Part shown: in pieces, positions 13,299-21,407 of the stretch
Numbering within the stretch: the stretch's first letter is position 1
How the letters are laid out: each line of letters opens with the position of its first letter
From: a virus
Reading direction: 5' to 3' (one strand)
IMG/VR virus record: IMGVR_UViG_3300044714_000076
Coordinates: 1 to 62,787 of that record
DNA length: 62,787 bases
Notes under the pieces: model-generated
Databases searched by the model: none
What the model was told of the DNA's origin: nothing
Seen by the model: only the letters and a program-made list of their open reading frames with translations
Translations under genes and position numbers: made by a program

Positions 13299-13627
13299 CC
13301 TGGCGCGTCCATCTCGACAACATGGTGCGCCGCGGCCTGATGGGCTATCGCATGTACGTCATGCGGGAGGACTTCGATCGAAGTATTTCGATGCTTCATG
13401 GCGCGCAATTCCACACATACCCGGAAGGCAGCTTTGCGTCCGAGGACGAGTTCTTCCTGTCCGACGAACAACCGGGCATCGACACGCGCGCCTTCCTCCA
13501 GGCCATGTCCGACGCTGCCTGGGAGATCGGCATCAAGCCCAAGCAGATCGAGGACAACTCGAACGAGTTGAAGGCGACCAAGTTTCATCTGGAAGATATG
13601 CGTCAGTTGGCGGGGGTAAAGAAGTGA
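13295..13627 (+). CDS. Hypothetical protein in sugar island
   Basis: The protein has 110 residues: a basic N-terminus (MVRRGLMGYRMYVMRED), then an acidic central part (EDEFFLSDEQPGIDTRAF). No family recognised. ATG overlaps the previous stop. It may be an accessory of the flanking transferases. Confidence 0.65.
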   Translation: MTWRVHLDNMVRRGLMGYRMYVMREDFDRSISMLHGAQFHTYPEGSFASEDEFFLSDEQPGIDTRAFLQAMSDAAWEIGIKPKQIEDNSNELKATKFHLEDMRQLAGVKK

Positions 13628-13941
13628 ACGCAAAGCAACGAACTATAATGCTCGAAAATCTTGCTCGTATGATTGGCAACGAGCTGGATTCGGTAAAGCA
13701 TATTATCCGCGGCATCCAGTGGCGCACCGACGCCATTATCAAGCATCTCAATGTGAACGTGCAGCCGGACGCGCTGGAGCCAATTGTGAATCCGCCGCCA
13801 ACTTTTATTAACAAGATCATAACTGAGGCGCGCGGTGATTTTGTAGGAGCCCAGAGCAAAATGCCGAGACGAAAACCGAAACGTAGCCAGCGACGCCGTA
13901 GGGTTATCCCGAAACGCGACTTTCGACGGAAGAAGAAATGA
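13624..13941 (+). CDS. Small protein with very basic C-terminus
   Basis: The 105-residue product starts with GTG 13624, overlapping the previous stop. The N-terminal half is helical (MLENLARMIGNELDSVKHII). The last 25 residues are dominated by Arg and Lys (RRKPKRSQRRRRVIPKR), suggesting contact with nucleic acid or a charged polymer. Function unknown. Confidence 0.6.
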   Translation: MNAKQRTIMLENLARMIGNELDSVKHIIRGIQWRTDAIIKHLNVNVQPDALEPIVNPPPTFINKIITEARGDFVGAQSKMPRRKPKRSQRRRRVIPKRDFRRKKK

Positions 13942-15266
13942 ACCGCACCGCAATAGCATTTAGTACCTGCGATCGCGTCGAACTGTCCCGCCAGTCGATC
14001 GAGCCGCTTTTGGACGACGACAGGTTCGATGTTTTCTGGAATGACGGGAGCAAGACTGACGAGGGCAAACAATTCCACCAGCAGAATCCGCTCGGTTTGA
14101 AAGGGTTGCGGTCGCGTGTAACGGGCGGCTCTGGTCCGGCCATTGTCTTTGCGCTCAGCCAGATGCTTGCGGCTTCCGGTTACGACAAGATCGCTCCGGG
14201 TACTGCCATGTCGCTCCGATCTCATGGTGAAGCTGCGAAGGGCTACGAATACATTGCTTTGCTTGAAAATGATGTTGTTATTGATCGGAATTGGTTCGAC
14301 CAGACGATGGTCCTGTTCGAGCAAGGCAAAGCCGATGGCCTCGAAGTCGGTGCCGTCTCCGCACGTTGCTACGAGGACCGCATCCTCATCCAGCGGCCGG
14401 GTTATGCTATCTGCCACAATCTCGGCGCCGGCATGATCGTATTCACGCGCGAGGCCGCCGAGCTGGTGCTGAACCAGTATCGGGTGCAGTGGACCAGCGA
14501 GAATCGCCAGACGTTTGCCACGCTGACTGGCTCCGACATCGGCAAATTCTGGGCTTTCCGCGGTCAGGAACATTTTCTCGTGGCCGACTGGCGGTGGGAC
14601 GCCCTTCTCGCCAGCCGTGGCCTCGCCTCCCTCGCACTTACGCCGTCGCCAGTCCAGATGATCGGGCAGATACCGCCGCTCGAACAGCAGGGCCTCACTA
14701 TCGCAACTGGACCTGTCACTAATCGCATTGATGACAGCATGTTCAATCTGTATCGCAACAACCTCCACAACATCCGCCTGGGCAACTGGAAACTTCCCGA
14801 CACCCTGTTCCACCGCGATAACAATGGCGGCACGACGATCTTCGCTCACCAGATCGGCGCCATCGGCGGGCACTATCAGGGCAAATGGAAACTGAAGGAC
14901 GCCCCCGGCTTCGGCCCGTTCGGCTGGATCGCCGACAGTGAGCAGGAGGATTTCGACCCGCGGATATTCATCCCCGTCGCCGGCCCGTGCGAGGTGATGG
15001 TCTCGGGCGGCTCCGTTGGCGGCCAGATCGAGATCGTGGACGAGCAATCGGGTTTCAACGCGAGACCCATCTTGCCCGCCGAAGGCGGGTCCGGCACCAT
15101 CGTCTCCGTGAACCTGCCGGGCAACGTGTCCTACCGCACTATCCGCATTAACATGATGACGCCAGGCTGCTGCTTTTACGGTATTCGAACTCACCACGAG
15201 CAGCCGCGTGTGCAGGGCTGGAAGTTCGACTGGAATACTTTGCCGCATGGGAGGGTGGAGTTGTGA
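13938..15266 (+). CDS. GT-A (family 2-like) glycosyltransferase with beta C-domain
   Basis: The protein has 442 residues. The N-terminal AIAFSTCDRVELSRQSIEPL and YIALLENDVVIDRNWFDQTM (acidic metal-binding region near residue 110) fit a GT-A nucleotide-sugar fold. The last ~150 residues are beta-rich (EVMVSGGSVGGQIEIVDEQS), as in a carbohydrate-binding or jelly-roll domain. It is likely to glycosylate a virion or host-surface target. It is coupled to both neighbours by overlaps. Confidence 0.7.
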   Translation: MNRTAIAFSTCDRVELSRQSIEPLLDDDRFDVFWNDGSKTDEGKQFHQQNPLGLKGLRSRVTGGSGPAIVFALSQMLAASGYDKIAPGTAMSLRSHGEAAKGYEYIALLENDVVIDRNWFDQTMVLFEQGKADGLEVGAVSARCYEDRILIQRPGYAICHNLGAGMIVFTREAAELVLNQYRVQWTSENRQTFATLTGSDIGKFWAFRGQEHFLVADWRWDALLASRGLASLALTPSPVQMIGQIPPLEQQGLTIATGPVTNRIDDSMFNLYRNNLHNIRLGNWKLPDTLFHRDNNGGTTIFAHQIGAIGGHYQGKWKLKDAPGFGPFGWIADSEQEDFDPRIFIPVAGPCEVMVSGGSVGGQIEIVDEQSGFNARPILPAEGGSGTIVSVNLPGNVSYRTIRINMMTPGCCFYGIRTHHEQPRVQGWKFDWNTLPHGRVEL

Positions 15267-15499
15267 AGGCAAATGTTGTTCAATTCATGCGAGGAATATC
15301 TTGGATGGAAGAAGAATTGCTGCGGCTTAGGATGCAACAGACGCATGACGAGATCAGAAAAAATCTCAACACGGCTTTGTATGGTGACCGGGAAGGTCAG
15401 CCATTACCTAAGAAAACCGTTCGGGAAAAACTTTCCGATTTGAAATGGCGCATACAGGCGGCGTGGTTGGTACTGCGCGGTCGTGCTGATATTTGCTAG
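15263..15499 (+). CDS. Hypothetical helical protein
   Basis: This 78-residue protein starts at GTG 15263, overlapping the glycosyltransferase stop. It is charged and helical (WMEEELLRLRMQQTHDEIRK). No family recognised. Confidence 0.6.
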   Translation: MKANVVQFMRGISWMEEELLRLRMQQTHDEIRKNLNTALYGDREGQPLPKKTVREKLSDLKWRIQAAWLVLRGRADIC

Positions 15500-15507
15500 G
15501 AGTGAAG

Positions 15508-16512
15508 ATGAAAGTTCTAATAACCGGCGCGTGCGGCTTCATCGGTCGCCACTTCGTCAAGCGTTTGCTCGACGACGGCCACATCGTCACCGCCATCGAC
15601 AATATGTATAGCGGCCAAGAACTCTACGACTGGATGTTCAAGCCCAACGCCTACGATCCCAAGACGCGCTCCGTCCCCAACCTCCAGCTCATGATCGGTG
15701 ACTGCCGCTCTTTCTTCGCCTCAAGCGGCAACATATGGTCTGCCAACCGCTTCGATCTTGTGATCCATTGTGCCGCGATCGTCGGCGGTCGGGTCAAGAT
15801 CGAGGACGACCCGCTCGAAGTGGCGATCGACCTTGCGATCGACGCGGAATTCTTCCGCTGGGTCACGAGCAAAAAACCATACCCGAAAGTGGTATATTTT
15901 TCATCGTCCGCGGTATATCCGGCAGAGCTTCAGACTAAGGAGAAGCACGTTGCGTTGGCTGAGTCCTACGTGGATCTCAATCAGAATCGCTTTTCGAAGC
16001 CGGAAACCAGCTATGGCTGGTGCAAATTAAACGGCGAATATCTGGCGAAGATCGCGCATCATATGCACAAGCTTGAAGTTGCGATTTACCGGCCGTTTGG
16101 TGGCTACGGAGAGGACCAAGCTCTGACCTATCCGTTTCCTTCAATCATCAAACGTGTTCGCGACGGGGAAGATCCAATCATGATTTGGGGCAGCGGCGAA
16201 CAAGAAAGAGATTGGATTCACGTTGACGATATCGTGGAGGCGGTTTTACAGACTTATGATAAGCTCAGTGGTAAAGTGCTCAATCTTGGCACCGGCATTC
16301 CAACTTCATTCTTCGAATTTGCTGAAGAAGTGGTGCGCGCGTCTGGCATCTGCGCGGTAAGCGATCCAAGTATTCGCAACGATCCCCTCAAACCCGAAGG
16401 TGTTTTCAGCCGTGTCGCCGACATCCACGAGATGTCCAAGATTTACACGCCCAAAATCACCCTCGCCGAAGGCATCGAACGGGCACTTGACAGGGCCAAA
16501 CCGAAGGTGTAG
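15508..16512 (+). CDS. NAD(P)-dependent sugar epimerase/dehydratase
   Basis: This 334-residue extended short-chain dehydrogenase is of the nucleotide-sugar type. It shows the N-terminal glycine motif TGACGFIGRHF, the active-site SSSAVYP and Y-x3-K (YGWCK), and the substrate-side GSGEQERDWIHVDDIV, which resembles GDP-fucose synthase and GDP-mannose epimerase relatives. It would supply a modified NDP-sugar to the neighbouring transferases. AGGAG upstream sets the start at 15508. Exact substrate unknown. Confidence 0.85.
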   Translation: MKVLITGACGFIGRHFVKRLLDDGHIVTAIDNMYSGQELYDWMFKPNAYDPKTRSVPNLQLMIGDCRSFFASSGNIWSANRFDLVIHCAAIVGGRVKIEDDPLEVAIDLAIDAEFFRWVTSKKPYPKVVYFSSSAVYPAELQTKEKHVALAESYVDLNQNRFSKPETSYGWCKLNGEYLAKIAHHMHKLEVAIYRPFGGYGEDQALTYPFPSIIKRVRDGEDPIMIWGSGEQERDWIHVDDIVEAVLQTYDKLSGKVLNLGTGIPTSFFEFAEEVVRASGICAVSDPSIRNDPLKPEGVFSRVADIHEMSKIYTPKITLAEGIERALDRAKPKV

Positions 16513-16539
16513 TTGATTGAACTACATTGGGAGATAGTC

Positions 16540-16914
16540 GTGATCGTGGCCGACCTTGAACAGCAGGATTGCATCACTTGCGGCTGCATTTTCGGTGTGC
16601 CCGGGGGTTTTACTGCGCAGCGCCGGAAAGATAAAAAGACTTTTTATTGCCCGAATGGGCACACTATGTCGTATACCGAAAGTGAGGAAGATAAATTGCG
16701 CCGTGAGCGCGATCGGTTGACGCAACGCTTGGCTCAGAAGGACGATGAGATTAAGGATTTAGAGAATCGTCGGCGTGCAGCGTTCGGGCAGGTTACAAAA
16801 TTGCGCAAGCGAATTGGCAACGGCGTTTGTCCTTGCTGTACGCGGTCGTTTACGAACCTGCGCGAACATATCAAGACCAAGCACCCGGATTTTAAAGCGG
16901 AGGCCGTGGCATGA
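16540..16914 (+). CDS. Double zinc-finger hypothetical protein
   Basis: The protein has 124 residues. An N-terminal zinc site (CITCGCIF, then FYCPNGH) is followed by a coiled-coil stretch (about residues 45-85, RRERDRLTQRLAQKDDEIKD) and a C-terminal C2H2-like finger (CPCCTRSFTNLREHIKTKH). GTG 16540 is preferred, with GGGAGA 7 bases upstream. A TTG at 16513 is the alternative. It overlaps the recombinase start, so it may be its DNA-binding partner. Confidence 0.7.
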   Translation: MIVADLEQQDCITCGCIFGVPGGFTAQRRKDKKTFYCPNGHTMSYTESEEDKLRRERDRLTQRLAQKDDEIKDLENRRRAAFGQVTKLRKRIGNGVCPCCTRSFTNLREHIKTKHPDFKAEAVA

Positions 16915-17606
16915 TCTTCTGCTACGCACGAGTCTCCTCCATCGAGCAAGCCGCAGACGGCAACGCCTCGATCCCCGAGCAGTTGCGTAAGGGCAAGGCT
17001 CTTGCTCAGATGCGTGGCGTAGCCGGCAAGGACGTGATCACCTTCATCGATAAAGGTGTTAGCGGCTCCACACCCCTCGCCTTCCGCCCGCAAGGCAAGG
17101 AGATGCTGGAATCGGCCCAATCTGGCGATGTAATTTGCGCCGCCAAGATGGACCGCCTGTTTCGGTCGGCCATCGACGCGCTTCAGACCGCTGAGGAATT
17201 AAAGAAGCGAGGCGTTGAACTGGTCCTATTGGACATCGGAATTGACGCGGTGACCGGCAACGGCGTTGGCAAACTGTTCTTCTCGATTTTGGCGGTGATG
17301 GCCGAGTTCGAACGCGACCGAATCCGCGAACGAACCGAGGAAGGTCGGCGCGGCAAGCGCGCCCGCCGCGGCTTCATGGGCGGCGGCGTGCCGATCGGGT
17401 TCAAGGTTCAGGGCAAAGGCCGCGAGGCCCAGCTTGAGGAAGATGAGCGCGAGCAGGCGGCGATTGCCAAGGTGAAGGAACTGCTGGAAAGCAAGCACCA
17501 GCCTGGTCGTATTGGGCGGTACTTGACGAAATACTATCCAACGCGATCTGGAAAGCCTTGGCAATGCGTGCAAGTGCAGCGCTTGATAGCGCGGTTGGAG
17601 GCGTGA
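16911..17606 (+). CDS. Short serine recombinase (resolvase plus partial recombinase domain)
   Basis: The protein has 231 residues. The N-terminal catalytic domain has YARVSS (catalytic Ser9, Arg7) and AAKMDRLFRSAIDA (the conserved K-x-DRL-x-R block). An E helix region AVMAEFERDRIRERTEEGR follows. The rest (GGGVPIGFKV, GRIGRYLTKYYPTRSGKPW) resembles the start of the Recombinase domain of large serine recombinases, but the zinc-ribbon/coiled-coil half is missing. It could catalyse inversion, resolution or integration. No recombination site was identified by eye. Confidence 0.88.
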   Translation: MIFCYARVSSIEQAADGNASIPEQLRKGKALAQMRGVAGKDVITFIDKGVSGSTPLAFRPQGKEMLESAQSGDVICAAKMDRLFRSAIDALQTAEELKKRGVELVLLDIGIDAVTGNGVGKLFFSILAVMAEFERDRIRERTEEGRRGKRARRGFMGGGVPIGFKVQGKGREAQLEEDEREQAAIAKVKELLESKHQPGRIGRYLTKYYPTRSGKPWQCVQVQRLIARLEA

Positions 17607-17887
17607 TGCAAAGTTTTTTGTTCACGAAAGACGGCTTTATCAATTTGGATAATGTTTGCTACATGACGCCAGCGCCCGGCGCTGAAGGTTTAACTCATAC
17701 GCGCATGGTGTGTCCCGCCGTCGATCTCAAGATAGAAATGCCATGGCCTGAAGTTAAGGCAATGATCGAGAAATTGATCAGGGATCAATACGAATACAAT
17801 ATGAAGTGGTACAATCACTCTGCCGCTCAGCGTAAACAGGATTTGGAAGATATGGTAGATAAACTGACGGGGAATCATGGGCGATAG
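17606..17887 (+). CDS. Hypothetical protein
   Basis: The protein has 93 residues. A short beta-rich N-terminus (MQSFLFTKDGFINLDNVCYM) precedes a helical C-terminus (AQRKQDLEDMVDKL). The TGATG overlap with the recombinase stop sets the start. It overlaps the TPR gene by 11 bases. Function unknown. Confidence 0.65.
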   Translation: MQSFLFTKDGFINLDNVCYMTPAPGAEGLTHTRMVCPAVDLKIEMPWPEVKAMIEKLIRDQYEYNMKWYNHSAAQRKQDLEDMVDKLTGNHGR

Positions 17888-19307
17888 ACCGCAAGCAATC
17901 CGTATGTACAACGCCGCGTTCGACGCGGTGCGAAACCAGAATTACAAGGACTGGGCCACCCACGCCTTCGGCCTCCTGCAATCCGCCTGCATCGTCGATC
18001 CGACCATGGGGCAGGCGTGGGCGGATAATGCGAACTCGAACGGCGATATCAACCGCCTGCACGCCGCCGTCGCCTGCTACCGTCGCGCGTTGGACGGCGA
18101 TCTCGGCACCGACAAGCAGATCGAGGTTCTATCCAACATTTCCTGGCGCCTGAACCAGCTCGGCGAGCTTGAGGAAGCCTTGAAGTTCGCCCAGATGGCC
18201 GTCGACCTTGGTCCTCACGAGGCTTATCCGTGGGTGAACCTGTCCCAAGCCCACGGTGCGTTCGGCCAACGTCTGGCTGCCGTTTCCACCGCTCGCAAGG
18301 GTTACCAGATCAAGCCACACGATACCGCCACCCAGTTCAACCTCGCCTTCGCGCTCCTGTTCAACGAGGAATATGCCGAGGGCTTCAAGTTTCTGGAGTC
18401 CCGGTTCGAGCACCGCCTGAAGAACTATCTCACCTATCCGTACCCGAAGTGGGAGGGTGAGAAGGACGCAACGGTGTTCCTCGTTGCCGACCAGGGCATG
18501 GGTGACACTTTGTCGTTCGCTCGCTTCCTCGATCACGCCTCAAAGCGGGCCAAGTATATCCACGCCATGATCCAGCCCGCATTACTGCGGGCGTTCACCG
18601 AGGCGTTCGTGCATCTGCCCAACGTGAATTTCACGCCGACCTCGACCTCATATCCGCCGGCCGATGCTTGGACCACGTTCGTCTCGTTGCCCTACGCGCT
18701 CAAACTGACTGATCAGCAGATCAAGGATGCACCGCACCCGAGGCTTCCGGTGTACGGTATGGCCGATACTTGGAAGATGCCGGACATAAAGCTGCACATC
18801 GGTATCGCCTGGGCCGGCTCGGCGTTCAACGATCTCGACAAGTGGCGCTCATTCCCCCTCACCCACTTCCTCGATCTCTACAAGGTGCCCGGCATCCAGC
18901 TCTACTCGCTGCAAATGGACGATCGCAAGCGGGATCTGAACGACTTCTGCTGCGAGTCGCTGGTGCGCGACATGAGCCCGTGGGTGTCTGACGTGGTGGA
19001 TACGGTGTCGGTCCTCCAGAAACTCGATCTGGTCATTACTTGCGAGTCGGCGCTGGCGCACATAGCCGGCGCCATCGGCAAGGAGGTGTGGATACCGTAC
19101 TCGTTTCATGCCCACGACTACCGCCTCGGTCACGACGGCAAATCGATGCTGTGGTATCAGAAAACGCATCGGTTGTTCTTGCAGGATCGCGACATGCGAT
19201 GGGATAAAACGTTCGACCGGATCGTTCTGGCTTTGAGGGAGAAGATCAATGAACGCGCAGAAGTTGGTCAGCAAGTTGGAAGAAGCCATAAAACAGCGAG
19301 AGCGTGA
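17877..19307 (+). CDS. TPR-domain glycosyltransferase (GT9/GT41-like)
   Basis: The protein has 476 residues. Residues about 1-165 contain several TPR-like helical pairs (RLNQLGELEEALKFAQMAV, AVSTARKGYQIKP). The rest fits a GT-B heptosyltransferase/O-GlcNAc-transferase-like domain: FLVADQGMGDTLSFARFL, IGIAWAGSAFNDLDKWRSFP, VDTVSVLQKLDLVITCESAL and AHIAGAIGKEVWIP. TPR-GT proteins often glycosylate proteins, so a virion protein is a plausible acceptor. Nested at its 3' end is the next small gene. Confidence 0.8.
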   Translation: MGDRPQAIRMYNAAFDAVRNQNYKDWATHAFGLLQSACIVDPTMGQAWADNANSNGDINRLHAAVACYRRALDGDLGTDKQIEVLSNISWRLNQLGELEEALKFAQMAVDLGPHEAYPWVNLSQAHGAFGQRLAAVSTARKGYQIKPHDTATQFNLAFALLFNEEYAEGFKFLESRFEHRLKNYLTYPYPKWEGEKDATVFLVADQGMGDTLSFARFLDHASKRAKYIHAMIQPALLRAFTEAFVHLPNVNFTPTSTSYPPADAWTTFVSLPYALKLTDQQIKDAPHPRLPVYGMADTWKMPDIKLHIGIAWAGSAFNDLDKWRSFPLTHFLDLYKVPGIQLYSLQMDDRKRDLNDFCCESLVRDMSPWVSDVVDTVSVLQKLDLVITCESALAHIAGAIGKEVWIPYSFHAHDYRLGHDGKSMLWYQKTHRLFLQDRDMRWDKTFDRIVLALREKINERAEVGQQVGRSHKTARA

Positions 19308-19413
19308 AATTTGGGGTAAGCACGGCCACGACATAGATACTTGGGAACATTGTGAATTGTTGCGCGAAGCGGTTTGGCAGTTGAAAGAAACCGATAGCTA
19401 TATTTTTGGTTAG
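19249..19413 (+). CDS. 54-residue hypothetical protein
   Basis: ATG 19249 follows GAGGGAGAAG and overlaps the TPR-GT gene by 59 bases in another frame. The product is helical and charged (NAQKLVSKLEEAIKQRERE), ending TDSYIFG. It stops two bases before the FkbM gene. Function unknown. Confidence 0.6.
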   Translation: MNAQKLVSKLEEAIKQREREIWGKHGHDIDTWEHCELLREAVWQLKETDSYIFG

Positions 19414-19415
19414 AT

Positions 19416-20228
19416 ATGCCCCAAACAGTTAACATCAACTTCGAGATCAACAAGCGCAAGTTCGCGTTCAAGATGACGCACGATCCGTCGTCGCTACCTG
19501 ACCGCGATATGATGCTGTGCATGGACCAGTTCGGTTGCCCCGAACCCGAGGTCATGCATCTGTTAACTCGCGTCCTTCGGCCCGGCGACTTCACCATAGA
19601 CGGCGGCGCCAACATCGGCTTCTTCACCATCGTCATGTCGAAGCTCGTCGATGTGAATGGCATCGTGCTGGCGGTGGAGCCAGGCGAGAACAATCTGCCC
19701 AAGCTGCGCGACAATCTCAAGCTTAACGGTTTGAAGAACTTCGAGATTTGTAACCGCCCGCTTTGGTCCTCCAACGAGGACGTGACGCTGCACTACAGCC
19801 AGCACGGTGGCATGAACTCGCTGAGTGCCTACCAGCCGATGATGGGCAAGAAAATCTTGCAAGGTATCATGCTGAGCACTTGGCACACCACGCCGCGCCT
19901 GATCAAGCTGGACATCGAGGGTGCCGAGGAACAGGCGCTGCGCGGTGCGCAGAAGCATCTTGTCAACCATGTTCCCTATATCGTGTGTGAACTGAACCTG
20001 CCGGCACTCAAGGGTCTTGGCTCGACTCAGGAGACCTTGCGCAAGTACATGCGTTCGTGGGGCTACTCGACGTTCGTCCTGTTCCGCGATGGGTCATTGC
20101 CTTGCCTGATCCCTGACAACACTCAGATATTCGAGGACGAGGATAACAACGGCACGGTCAACGTGCTATTCTCGACGGTCGAAGCAGTGAGCAATGTGTG
20201 GCCGAGGGCGGTGTTGAGATATGCCTGA
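19416..20228 (+). CDS. FkbM-family methyltransferase
   Basis: The protein has 270 residues. FTIDGGANIGFFTIVMSKL (motif I for S-adenosylmethionine), VLAVEPGENNLPKLRDNLKL and TPRLIKLDIEGAEEQALRGA are diagnostic of FkbM methyltransferases, which commonly O-methylate sugars. With the adjacent transferases and epimerase it probably methylates the glycan being assembled. It overlaps the next gene by 8 bases. Confidence 0.88.
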   Translation: MPQTVNINFEINKRKFAFKMTHDPSSLPDRDMMLCMDQFGCPEPEVMHLLTRVLRPGDFTIDGGANIGFFTIVMSKLVDVNGIVLAVEPGENNLPKLRDNLKLNGLKNFEICNRPLWSSNEDVTLHYSQHGGMNSLSAYQPMMGKKILQGIMLSTWHTTPRLIKLDIEGAEEQALRGAQKHLVNHVPYIVCELNLPALKGLGSTQETLRKYMRSWGYSTFVLFRDGSLPCLIPDNTQIFEDEDNNGTVNVLFSTVEAVSNVWPRAVLRYA

Positions 20229-20736
20229 CATCAGCGGCGACGAATTCACTTTGTTGGAGATTGCTAGTCACGGCGAGTCGATGATCCCGATCGGCCGTTG
20301 GGAAAAGCCGTTGAAAAGTCTTGCCCAAAAGGGGATGATGTTTGCAAACGACTCGGTAAATTACGTGATTACTGAGGCTGGCCGCGCGGCGCTCGGCGGG
20401 CATAAGCAAGAAGTCGATACCGACTGGGCACAATCTTTCGTTAAGGTGAACAACACCCGTTACTTCGAGCGCACGTCGAAGGCAAAGCCTGCCGGCGCTT
20501 ACGTCGTTCAAGGCGTGCTGTTTTTCAAATTGCTGGATGGCTCGACGTTGACATGCAACTGCATCAAAGACCCCTACGCCTCGAAGATCATGGAGTTGTT
20601 TAATGGCCGTAACGCTGGTCAAGAGCGACCCGGATGCGCAGTGGTTCCACAGCTACCCCGACCGGCAGAGCCACATTCGGAATCCGATCAAGGTCCTGAT
20701 GACGGACAAGCAGAGGGGGACAAGGTACGTCGATGA
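20221..20736 (+). CDS. Hypothetical protein with long 3' overlap
   Basis: The 171-residue frame has a plausible globular part to about residue 127 (ASKIMELF). Its last ~43 residues (NGRNAGQERPGCAVVPQL...) read the next gene out of frame and look non-protein-like. A TAATG junction exists in another frame at 20601. Either a long genuine overlap of 134 bases or a frameshift/sequence error near 20600 is possible. Function unknown. Confidence 0.6.
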   Translation: MPDISGDEFTLLEIASHGESMIPIGRWEKPLKSLAQKGMMFANDSVNYVITEAGRAALGGHKQEVDTDWAQSFVKVNNTRYFERTSKAKPAGAYVVQGVLFFKLLDGSTLTCNCIKDPYASKIMELFNGRNAGQERPGCAVVPQLPRPAEPHSESDQGPDDGQAEGDKVRR

Positions 20737-20959
20737 GCTGGAAGGTGAGTTCTGGTCCCTCGGCGACCACAACAAAGACCGTCGCCGCATCCTGTTGTGG
20801 AAGGTGCCGCCGGACAATCCGTTCTACGATCCGAAGAAGCCGGCGATCTTAAAAATTCCATTTTTACTTTTTGGTGACGAAACGGTGGAAGATCGGGATG
20901 ATATCCTCCTTCCGATCCTGCATGAGATCATGACTGACGCTGCGAGGAAAACGCGATGA
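20603..20959 (+). CDS. Hypothetical protein
   Basis: This 118-residue protein contains KSDPDAQWFHSYPDRQSHIR and a beta-rich centre (RRRILLWKVPPDNPFY). No recognised family. It overlaps the preceding frame by 134 bases and the KTSC gene by 4 (ATGA). Confidence 0.65.
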   Translation: MAVTLVKSDPDAQWFHSYPDRQSHIRNPIKVLMTDKQRGTRYVDELEGEFWSLGDHNKDRRRILLWKVPPDNPFYDPKKPAILKIPFLLFGDETVEDRDDILLPILHEIMTDAARKTR

Positions 20960-21168
20960 CTTGGGAAAAATCAGTCTACTCGACGATGGCCAGTTCGATC
21001 GGCTACGATGCCGAGAAGGAAGAAATGTACGTGACTTGGGCCAACGGGCGGGTTTCGATTTACTCGGGCGTACCGGAAGGCGTCGCGCTGGAAGCGTCCA
21101 CTGCGGCCTCGGTCGGGCAGTTTCTCAATTCGGAAGTGAAGCCGATATACGGACACCGCTACGGATGA
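20956..21168 (+). CDS. KTSC-domain protein
   Basis: The protein has 70 residues. SSIGYDAEKEEMYVTWANGR, a VPEGVA turn, AASVGQFLNSEVKPIYGHRY match the small KTSC domain found in phage and bacterial proteins. The molecular role of this family is not established. It is coupled by ATGA on both sides. Confidence 0.8.
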   Translation: MTWEKSVYSTMASSIGYDAEKEEMYVTWANGRVSIYSGVPEGVALEASTAASVGQFLNSEVKPIYGHRYG

Positions 21169-21407
21169 GCACTCCCGCAGATCCGTTCAACCTTATGGCT
21201 GCGCGGATCATTCATAACGCGGACGCGCACTTCGGCGGCGCCTGCGTCCTAGTACCGCCAGGCGGTGGGAAAGCTTTAGAGCTTCTTATGCTCGACGCTG
21301 CCGAGGACGAAGGACAGTTTTGGGGAACGATTTTGACCCGCATCCAGAATGCCATTCAGGATGCGGATCAAAGGAAGCTACAGAACCGAGGATTTGGCGC
21401 GCGTTAG
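21165..21407 (+). CDS. Hypothetical protein before terminase
   Basis: The protein has 80 residues with a central glycine loop (VLVPPGGGKALELLMLDAAEDE). The loop superficially resembles a P-loop, but no ATPase context is present. It could be a small packaging accessory given its place upstream of terminase, but this is speculation. It overlaps the opposing gene's end by 4 bases. Confidence 0.6.
   Translation: MSTPADPFNLMAARIIHNADAHFGGACVLVPPGGGKALELLMLDAAEDEGQFWGTILTRIQNAIQDADQRKLQNRGFGAR

Noticed and set aside
13533-15272. 579-residue leftward open frame opposite the glycosyltransferase
   Set aside because: Composition is typical of an antisense shadow (many Arg/His/Val blocks). It contradicts coupled rightward genes at 13624, 13938 and 15263.
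16911-17606. Calling the phage temperate because of the serine recombinase
   Set aside because: The recombinase is half the size of phage serine integrases. No attachment site was recognised, and no CI-type repressor with a cleavage domain was seen.
21165-21407. GGGK loop as a P-loop ATPase
   Set aside because: The protein is only 80 residues, with no Walker B or fold context. The loop lacks the GKT/S ending.
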